Below, piece after piece: positions 56,402 through 64,000 of a DNA stretch of 64,000 nt; positions within the stretch are counted from its first letter, which is position 1; each line of letters opens with the position of its first letter. This DNA comes from Adenophora triphylla var. japonica (Eukaryota; Streptophyta; Magnoliopsida; Asterales; Campanulaceae). The notes under the pieces are model-generated. The model did no database searches. It had not been told where the DNA came from and was given only the letters and a program-made list of their open reading frames with translations. The DNA lies in contig JAFEMH010000332.1 of NCBI GenBank assembly GCA_022495995.1, forward strand, positions 62,001 through 126,000, in the 5' to 3' direction. The translations under genes and the position numbers were made by a program.

Positions 56402-57099
56402 GCTAGGGGTTACCTATCCTTGAGCAAGAAAAAATTCTCTCAGTCAACCTTCGTAGGTTCTAGTGTTTTCCTCTTTCAATCAAGTCCTCCTCGGACATTG
56501 TAATTAGTCTTCAATCTTCTATAAAAGAGTCTTCTTCTTTTCTTGCTAGACTTAAGACATTATTTGCACACCTACATTACATTTAATGAAATGGTTTTAT
56601 TTTATATGATCACTTGCATTGCTCAACAAATAATCTCTCGAAATAATTAACATTCTGATTAATCAGTGTGAGAAAGTCAACTAATGCCTTCCCCATACAC
56701 TCTCCTTACCTCCCAAAAGGTCTCCATCAAACCATACACTTTCCTTATCTCATAAAAAGCCTTCATCAAGCCATACACTTCCCAAACCACACCATCACCT
56801 TGACCAAGTCAACGACGGCGGCATCGTCAAGGGACAACAAAAGGCCACTCAGCTTCGAAAGGTTGACCCCATGTCGACAACAACCTAGGAGCTTGCCTTA
56901 GACCTCAAAGGTATCAAAAAAAAAAGTTCAAGCAGGGGTTCGCCTTGGCCCTCATGTGCTTAAAAAAAAAAATCTTAGTGCAAAAAGAATAATGCCCAGC
57001 TAGGCTGAAAATCCCAAAAAAGGGCGGTCTAGGCAAAAGACAGGGTTGCACATAAAAAAGAAAGAAAAAAAATGTAGTGCAAAAAGAGTAATACCCAGC
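56402..57099 (+). other. Element O 3' region
   Basis: No RT or integrase. It includes three copies of a CCATACACT(C/T)(T/C)CC motif (56692-56790) and A-runs. One hairpin unit sits at 56999-57034 (GCTAGGCTG...GGTCTAGGC). The start of a second unit (AATACCCAGC) is where element 4 entered. CCAGC (57095-57099) is the presumed left target copy. Confidence 0.55.
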
Positions 57100-58577
57100 T
57101 GTAAGTACCCCAATCTGGATCACCCTCTTCCGAGCACATGGGAAACACCGCAGACTCACAAGCGCAGTCTCGAAGACCTTTGGCACTCAAAACCCTCAAA
57201 AACCCTCAGCCAAACCAAGGGAGGAGCCTTTCTGGGATAAAAAGGGACAAAAGGACCTCTTGGGAATTTTCAAGAAAATCATAAAAGCAATTAAGGTCCG
57301 TACGGACCTCTTTGTTTCAATGATTACTGAATCCCCTTAAAGTCCACAATATTCCCTCAAATCCCGGAGAACATCATTACCCCCCTACGTAGTTGGTCCG
57401 TACGGACCTCTTTGCATGCTGAGATGGTCCGTACGGACCTTATTGCACCCAGACATAATTATTACAAAATATTTTTAATTATTACAGATTCCCTCAAATC
57501 GAGGAAAACCAAAAAATTGGATTACCTGCAAGGTCCGTACGGACCTTATTGCAGTTTTCCTACTACTATAAATAGAGGGCTCCCCCTCTCATTTTTCACA
57601 CATCTCCCTATTCTCTCCTCTCCCCCAAGCCTTCAGGCTCCCCTCTAAGACCCTTCGGGGCAATCCCGGCCCCTTTCGGATCCTTCCGAGGCCTTCCGAG
57701 CTCCCTTGTGGTGCTCCGAAGCCTCTCTGAGCGCTCCCGCGACGCTCCCGCGCTGCCCCGAGGCACTCTCGAGGTACTCTGAGGCCCCTCGTGGTACTCC
57801 GAGGCCTTGCCTGGTCTTTTCCAAGGCGTCCCGGCTCTTTCCGAGTCAAATCGGCAATTCCGGCCCACGCCGAACCTCTGCCCAAATCCAACCGACGACC
57901 CCCACGCACGCCGAACCTCTACCCGAGTGATCCCTGTGATCCCAACGCACGCCGAACCTCTGCCCGAGCGATCCCTGCGATCCCAACGCACGCCGAAACT
58001 CTGTCCGCAGACAACCGGCCCTCCCCGAAGCAATCCCGGTCCGTCCCGGAACACTATTCCATCCTCAAACACTATTCCCCAGCGGAAGACAGACACGAAC
58101 CAACATTGGTAAGGCTTCCATCCTACACTATTTCAATACATTTCAATACGTAGTGTACAATGTAGACATCCGATACAGAATTCATTTTTAAAAGCACACA
58201 CACACACAAAAAACAGTTAAAGAATATTAGGGGTATCCGAAAGACTCGTTTTTACGAGGCGACTCGGGTGAGCTCTAAGATTCTAATATTCTCTTCCCGA
58301 GGAGTCATCTGACCTCCGAACTCAAAATCTCATCACACAAAAATAGTTTATTTTTAAACTGATGCCCTTTTTCAATGTTTTGGGCTTAATAAAAACGGTG
58401 TGGCGACTCTACAAGCAAAACACAGCGAGACACCTCCTCTAACGGATAACGCAAAACGGAACAAGCCAGATGCCGGGGCGCGAACGCGCTGCCTATCGGA
58501 TCCGGGCGACCTTCCTGATGCCACGAAGTGCGAGATGCCGGGGGCCCCGCGCGCGAGCCGGATCCCGGGTAATTTCA
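57100..58577 (+). repeat. Element 4 5' LTR
   Basis: 1478 bp. It has four GGTCCGTACGGACC palindromes (57295-57545), TATAAATA (57567-57574), and a CG-rich tract (57640-58060) with three copies of CGCACGCCGAACCTCTRCCCGAG-like sequence. TGGCGACTC, a copy of the primer-site start, is at 58401-58409. Confidence 0.88.
57295..57574 (+). promoter_or_regulatory. Element 4 U3: four GGTCCGTACGGACC palindromes and TATA
   Basis: Perfect 14-nt palindromes at 57295-57308, 57395-57408, 57426-57439 and 57532-57545, each followed by TCTTTG or TTATTGCA. The last ends 22 bp before TATAAATA (57567-57574). They include GTAC, the core bound by SPL/SBP factors, but this link is only a suggestion. Confidence 0.75.
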
Positions 58578-58579
58578 GT

Positions 58580-58597
58580 TGGCGACTCCGCTGGGGA
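58580..58597 (+). other. Element 4 primer binding site, tRNA-Arg
   Basis: TGGCGACTCCGCTGGGGA, two bases after the LTR terminal CA. Confidence 0.8.
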
Positions 58598-59899
58598 CAT
58601 TTTGTTTTAAAAACTTTTAAACAAAGCAAAAGATTTTTAAAACGATGATGAGGGTCAAACTTTCATTTTAACCCCTTTCTTTAACTGTTATGTGTGTGTG
58701 CACGTGCTTTACTTTTTATTTTACAAAAAAAAAATGCATCAATATACATCTGTGCATACATTTAAAATTCTTCGAAAAACTTATGTTTTACTCAGAAAAA
58801 GAATTTTAGAGACCGCACACTACTCGCACTGCTGCCTCGGTTACACCGCACACTACTCACACTGCTGCCTCGGTTACACCGCACACTACGCGCACTGCTG
58901 CCTCGGATACACTGCACACTACAACCCTTAACCCGGAGTGGTCTCAGTTGCAATCCGTTTGGTCTTCCTAGGCCTCTTGGGCGCGCACGGGATCATTCCA
59001 AACATCCCATCCTAGCCAAGCGTCAACCCTGCACGTTTGAGTCTTGAGTCACACTCTGTCCAGACTCGGTTGGTTTTTACCCAGTCCGTGTCATACAAGC
59101 CTGGATACATATCCCATGCCGGCCATTTTCTGAGTCGAAGCTCGGAACTCAAGATCCCTTGCGCAAGCAAAGCGATGAAAGGTCATGCTAAAATCTTGAC
59201 CTGATCTTGATTTCCGAAGCTACACCCAGACGATGTTCCGTCCCGGATATACATCCACGCCCACATGACACCAAGTCAACAAGCTTTTAATACGTCAGCC
59301 ATGACGATATGACCCAGCCAACGCCTAACATCACAGATCCCTTGCGCAAGCAAGGTAAAGAGAGATCATGCCGAACTCTTAACCTGATCTTGACTCAATG
59401 GCTAGCTCGGCTCACTATTCACATGGCTGACATATTAAAACGAACATGACAGGCTCGGTCCTTAGGTTCGATTTTTCTTTTAGGCTGGTGGAAACCGCTT
59501 GCCCTATAGGACCCTCGCCCGGGGCCGTCCACCCTGGGATGTCGAAATACAGGTGCAAAACGAGGGGCTTATAGCCGCACAGATGGTCTCCACTGACCCA
59601 GGATCTAGCATAGTTGCGAAAAAGAAGAGCAATCATTTCCTAACCTACCTAGGACTCTGAGAAAACACGTTTTAAGTAAACTTAAAACAACAAAAAAATA
59701 ATAAAAAGCGGAAACCGCATGTCACGTGAGCTTTTCCCCTTTTATTCCGAAAGGCCTTCCCATGTCTAAACCTTACCCGTCACCCCCTCCATTGAACTGA
59801 GAGTGATCGAGAGTACCCGGGAACCAGTCTCCCAGTGTCAAAGCCGCAAGGTCCAACTTCCTTCCCAGCTCTGTCACCAGAACAGTCCGTCAATTCCTC
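58598..59899 (+). other. Element 4 untranslated leader with 33-bp repeats and conserved block
   Basis: Three 33-bp units plus a partial one at 58812-58922 (ACCGCACACTACTCGCACTG...). The block 59500-59632 matches 54771-54900 of element O. CCCTTGCGCAAGCAA occurs twice (59156, 59339) near GATCATGC. No gene seen. Confidence 0.65.
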
Positions 59900-61651
59900 A
59901 TGGCCAAGTCAGTGGATAACAATGAAGAGAACGGGACCTTACCCCCAAGAAATTTCCCAACATTGGAAGAGGTTTGGCAGGTCCTCATGACTATCGAGAA
60001 ACACCAGGGTGAACAATAGGCCTGGATCAAAGGTGCCATGCACCACTTCGGGACACTAGCCACTCAACTACCTGGGGCTTCCAAAGTCATGCCCGCTCCT
60101 GCAGCTCCTAACGTCTCTCATGGTATCCCAGAATACAACCTGCTACCCTCATACGAGCCATGTAACTACGTCATCTACTCCAGCGAATCCCCTCAGTATA
60201 GCTCAGCGCAAGGCCACAACAACGTCTGCTCCATGATCAGCTGGGACGAGCTCCGCACCACCACCAATGGCCCGAGTATCCAGATATCCCAGCCCCTATC
60301 TTGGGAAGATCTCAAAGCCACCATTGACATTTCCGCAAAAGCAGTAACTGTGAATGAACTGAAATGCGATGTCTGGCCCTACGCAAATCAAGGTCCTCTC
60401 ATTACAGAAGTAGGAGACACAAGCAAAGTTGCAAAGCCAGAGGTGAACGTACTGACACGTTCCGGTCAAATCCCGCTAAATCCTCCACGAGCAGACAAAA
60501 GGCCGGTCATACCTGAGCCACGAGCTGAAAAGGAACCCTACGCCAAGGAAGCTGAAACCCTTGATCCGAAGGCTGAAGATCCTGTCTTAACTCAGCTCAA
60601 GCGTACCCAGGCCAACATCTCACTCTGGTCCCTACTCACTTCCTCCAACCCACACAAGCTCAAGTTGGAAGAAAGCCTGGCCCAGACTATGGTTCCCATC
60701 ACATTAACACCAGATGAAGCGGTTCAGATGATCGGCAACGTCAGTTACAGCAACATCATCACTTTCATGGAACTCGACCTTCCAAAATTTGGGGCAGACC
60801 ACAATGAGCCTCTCTACATAACAGTTCAACTCGACGAGCGCCGTCTCCCTCGGGTCTTGGTATATGGAGGATCATCCATGAATGTCCTCCCGGCCAAAAT
60901 GATGGATTTGCTAGGGATCAAAGCAACTGATCTGAAGCCCTCAACTCAGGCAATCAAAGCATACGACTCAACGTCCCGCCCAGTCTTGGGAATAGCCACC
61001 TTGAACCTGTGGTTCGGAAAACAAATGGTCCCGACTGACTTCCAAGTCATCGACATCCCGATCACATTCACTGCCATTTTGGGACGCCCTTGGCTACACC
61101 AGATCAATGGGGTGGCATCCACCCTCCATCAATGCGTAAAGTTTGTCCAAGGAACATATCTAACCATCATCTATGGTGATAGCATAGTCACCGAAAGGAC
61201 CGACACAAACGGCGTCCCGGTCTTAGAGATCAAACATGACGATGATGGCATGATGCTAACGGGGTTCACCATTGAAAGCCCAAAGGCCCAGGTATGCCAC
61301 ATAGACCTGCCTTTGATTTGGGACAAGATCCCTCCCCCGATGAAAATGATGAAGCACATGAACTACATCCCGGGTCTCGGCTTGGGAAAACGCCATCAAG
61401 GTACCCTACAAATCATCGAGATCAAAGAACAGAATACCCTCCATGGCTTGGGATACATTCCTACTCCCGAAGACGCTGCGGAAGACAGACGAGCTGCATG
61501 GAAACGCTCCGCCGATAACAAAAGAGGCTTGCACGCAATCTCCGATCTTTGCCCTTACAGCTTCGACATGACTAAGTACTTCACAAGGAAAGTCAATAGC
61601 ATGAACGAAGGCACGGAAAAGGAAACAGAGTTGATCAACGCCAAACAATGA
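59900..61651 (+). pseudogene. Element 4 gag remnant and protease with G-patch
   Basis: One reading frame from ATG 59900 (MAKSVDNNEENG), with an in-frame TAG at 60017. The part after 60038 is open for 537 residues. The usual capsid domain is missing: the N-terminal linker (SMISWDELRTT, LKATIDISAKAVTVNELK) passes straight to the protease region. There, after FGADHNEPLYITVQL, the active-site loop reads VLVYGGSSMN (near residue 275): Tyr replaces the catalytic Asp. GRPWLHQINGVASTLHQCVKF follows, then a G-patch-like MMKHMNYIPGLGLGKRHQG (~450) and HGLGYIPTPEDAAE. A TGA ends it at 61651 but the frame continues to pol. Confidence 0.85.
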
Positions 61652-64000
61652 TGGCCGATAATCATGGACAAGCTCCAACGAAACCTGACAAGATTCAGAG
61701 GTCTCGAAGCAAACCCAGTTAAAAGGGCATTTCTCGAAGCACCACCTCTGCCAGGGCCCACAACCACAACTATTCACAATGAATTCTAGTTCGGGAAAAC
61801 CCCCTCTTTGGCATAAGAACTCGAAAAACTCTCTGTCAACACACCTGCCCCCGACAAGCGGGACGAGTCTGCATTCGAGCTAGCAATGCCCAAGAAAAGA
61901 GCGGAAGACTCCACAGACAATGCTTGGAACGAGCCCCTGCTCGATCTGCTCTTCGAGGAAGAAATCGAGGTGCCAGACCTAATCGATATTGTTTCTGATA
62001 ACTCTATGATAGCCATGATTGGGGACGGTGACACAAAGCCTTTCAAGCCCCATCTCCTGTCAAGCTCATTGCCACTCAATAACTGGGCCACCTTCTCCGG
62101 ACCTTCAGCCAGCAAAAGGAACATGATCGAACAACTTGGTCTGACCCCTCGAGTCCTAGAGTCCAGTGTCAAAACCCATCCTGAGTCCATTAGCTTTGAA
62201 TTTGAGTCTCTCGAGTCATCTGATGGCCTCACGCCAGAAGATTACAAACTCATTGCCAATAATGTATTCCCGTATGTTCTTAATGAATGCTTCGATCTTT
62301 CCGAGTATCCTCTCATTGCATCTTTAACAACTGATAAATTAACTAACATACAAACAGTTAATAACGATTCACTTGATAAAGAAGCAAACACATTAAACGA
62401 ACAATACATTAAGCACATCTTTAAGCATGTTGTCAAACGAGAGAAAAACCGGGCCCAAGCTGCCGAGGAGGTTTTAATCAAAGTGAACTTGGGAACTGCT
62501 GAAGAGCCAAAAGAGACGCAAATCGAAAGTTTCTTCACCGGCACAGAGCAAGACGCATTGACTGCACTGCTCAAAGAGTTCGTGGACGTGTTCGCTTGGT
62601 CTTACCGAGACATGCCCGGACTGGATCCAAACATCGTAGAACACCGGATTCCCTTGAATCCCGAGGCTAAGCCCATCAGGCAAAAGCTACGCCGAATCAA
62701 GCCAGAATAGTCCTTACAAGTCAAGGAAGAGATTGAGAAGATGCTCCGCGTCGGCTTCATCAGGGTGATTGAGTACCCCACATGGCTCTCCAACATAGTC
62801 ACGGTAACCAAGGCCAATGGAAAAGTACGCTGCTGCGTAGACTTCCGAGATCTCAACAAAGCAAGTCCCAAGGACGACTTTCCACTACCAAACATCGACA
62901 TGTTGGTAGACACTACAGCCAATTTCGAAGTCAAGTCCTTTGTGGACGAGTTTGCCGGCTACAATCAAATCAAGATGGCCGAAGAAGACCAAGAAAAGAC
63001 AGCCTTCACAACCCCCTGGGGAACCTACTGCTACACAGTGATGCCGTTTGGACTAAAGAACGCTGGGGCTACCTATCAACGGGCAGCAACCGCCCTTTTC
63101 CACGACATGATCCACAAAGAGATCGAAGTGTACGTCGATGACATGATCATCCACTCAAAGGGATCAGATGGACAACACCTCACAGACCTGAGAAAGTTCT
63201 TCAATCGCCTCCGGAAATACTCGATGAGGTTAAACCCTGCCAAATGCACATTTGGGGTCAGCCGAGGCAAAGTCTTGGGATACATGGTCACCAAGAGAGG
63301 CATCGAGGTTGATCCTCAAAAGATCAAGGCCATCATCGAAATGAGACCACCGCAAACTCAAACAGAGGTGAAAAGCTTCATGGGCCGCTTGCAGTACATC
63401 AGCCGCTTTGTCAATCAATTGACCTCTATGTGCGAGCCGATCTTCAAGCTAATGAAGAAAAATGCCGACGTCGAATGGAAATTAGAATGCCAAGATGCCT
63501 TTGAAGAAATAAAGGCGTACCTTGTGAGTCCTCCGATTCTCTGTCCTCCTCATGAGGAGAAGCCACTGTTGCTATACCTAACTGTGACCGACACTGCAGT
63601 TGGAGCCATGCTCTGTCAAGAAAAGAAAGAGTCTCGAGTCGAAAACGCCATCTACTTCGTCAGTCGAAAGTTTCAAGGCAGCGAACTCAACTACTCAGCC
63701 CTCGAGAAAACTTGCGCAGCTCTAGTCTGGGTCGTCGGAAAATTACGACACTACATGCAGTCGCACACGGTACACTTGGTCTCAAAAATGGACCCAGTCA
63801 AATACCTCTTCGACAAACCATCTCTGTCAATGAGGCTCGCCAAATGGTCTTTCTTCCTAGCAGAATTTGACATCAAGTACGTGAACCAAAAGTCAATCAA
63901 GGGACGGGTAATGGCTGAACAACTGGCTGACTTCCCAACCGACGAGGCTCAAGGCCCCGAACCACAATTTCCAGACGAAGGGATCTTCGCACTTGAAGGA
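61652..64000 (+). pseudogene. Element 4 RT and RNase H (continues beyond window)
   Basis: Same frame as gag-protease, with stops at 61649, near 61787 and 61814, and at 62708 (TAG where element 3 has Trp: EWSLQVKEE). No frameshift was seen. The linker has SDGLTPEDYKLIANNVFPY. RT has VRCCVDFRDLNKASPKDDF, FVDEFAGYNQIKM, MPFGLKNAGATYQR and catalytic YVDDMIIHSK (near 63131), then MGRLQYISRFVNQL. RNase H has LLLYLTVTDTAVGAMLCQ, YFVSRKF and SALEKTCAALVWVVGKLRHY. The second RNase H and integrase should follow past 64000. Confidence 0.92.

Larger units (their letters stand above)
25145..57099 (+). mobile_element. Element O: Ogre-like Ty3/gypsy, interrupted by element 2 and deleted for gag-pol
   Basis: Begins TGTAAGTACCC inside the Angela pol (GATAT precedes it). 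Its LTR is interrupted at 26001 by element 2. The presumed remainder of the LTR resumes at about 52017 and ends TTCACA at 53366, followed by a tRNA-Arg primer site at 53370. A leader, a 63-bp array and the N-terminal part of gag follow. The sequence then goes straight to a 3'-region hairpin and a second element at 57100. RT, RNase H and integrase are absent. Treating 25145-26000 and 52017-53366 as one LTR is an inference from position and shared TATGTC...GACATA boxes. Confidence 0.65.
57100..64000 (+). mobile_element. Element 4: Ogre-like Ty3/gypsy, runs off the right edge
   Basis: 5' LTR 57100-58577 (TGTAAGTACCCCAATC...GGTAATTTCA) and tRNA-Arg primer site 58580-58597. The leader leads to a gag-protease frame (59900-61651) and RT-RNase H to the window end. 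The 3' half is outside. It lies in the 3' region of element O and shares its LTR start and leader block, so the two are relatives. Confidence 0.88.

Overview
The window is nuclear DNA from a flowering plant, very probably a dicot. The evidence is GT-AG introns, a FAR1-type gene, a DExH-box helicase with plant exon structure, Stowaway and hAT MITEs, one Angela-type Ty1/copia element, and several Ty3/gypsy elements of the Tat group (Retand/Ogre-like, with a second RNase H and antisense genes). Little host coding sequence remains. From about 5.5 kb onward almost everything is LTR retrotransposon, much of it inserted into other LTR retrotransposons.

Host part (1-5.5 kb and 18.6-20.8 kb). The left edge holds the 5' end of a minus-strand FAR1-like gene. 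Its second coding intron is filled with a ~240-bp higher-order minisatellite, and that array contains a hAT MITE. A Stowaway MITE lies at 2766-3032. Three exons of a minus-strand DExH-box RNA helicase (20044-20262, 5314-5436, 5063-5149) keep good splice sites, but two of them are separated by a 13.1-kb retrotransposon.

Element 1 (5499-18625) is a complete Tat/Retand-like element. It has 720/722-bp LTRs that are identical except at one spot, the TSD CATCT, a tRNA-Glu primer site, broken gag-pro-pol, a 24-bp x10 array, a duplicated stem-loop, and a spliced antisense gene before the 3' LTR. An Angela copia remnant (20826-25144, minus strand) follows and is cut by element O.

The nested block: element O (Ogre-like LTR from 25145) is interrupted at 26001 by element 2, a Tat element with spliced antisense gene. 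Element 2 runs to about 52016. An intron of its antisense gene is interrupted by element 3 (34021-50468, TSD ATAAC, Ogre-like, two antisense plant-mobile-domain genes). O resumes at about 52017 and has lost most of gag-pol. At 57100 it is interrupted by element 4, whose reading frame is almost continuous to the right edge but has in-frame stops, a lost protease aspartate and no capsid domain.

The retroelement genes follow the usual plan: gag (capsid), aspartic protease, RT, RNase H, a second RNase H, integrase. The most unusual signals are regulatory or structural. Four LTR families carry iterated palindromes with a CGNNCG core and family-specific arms. In element 3 the same boxes also lie in front of both antisense genes. 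The three Ogre-like elements repeat the first nine bases of their tRNA-Arg primer site inside U5. A 3' stem-loop in element 1 is duplicated with a compensatory base-pair change.
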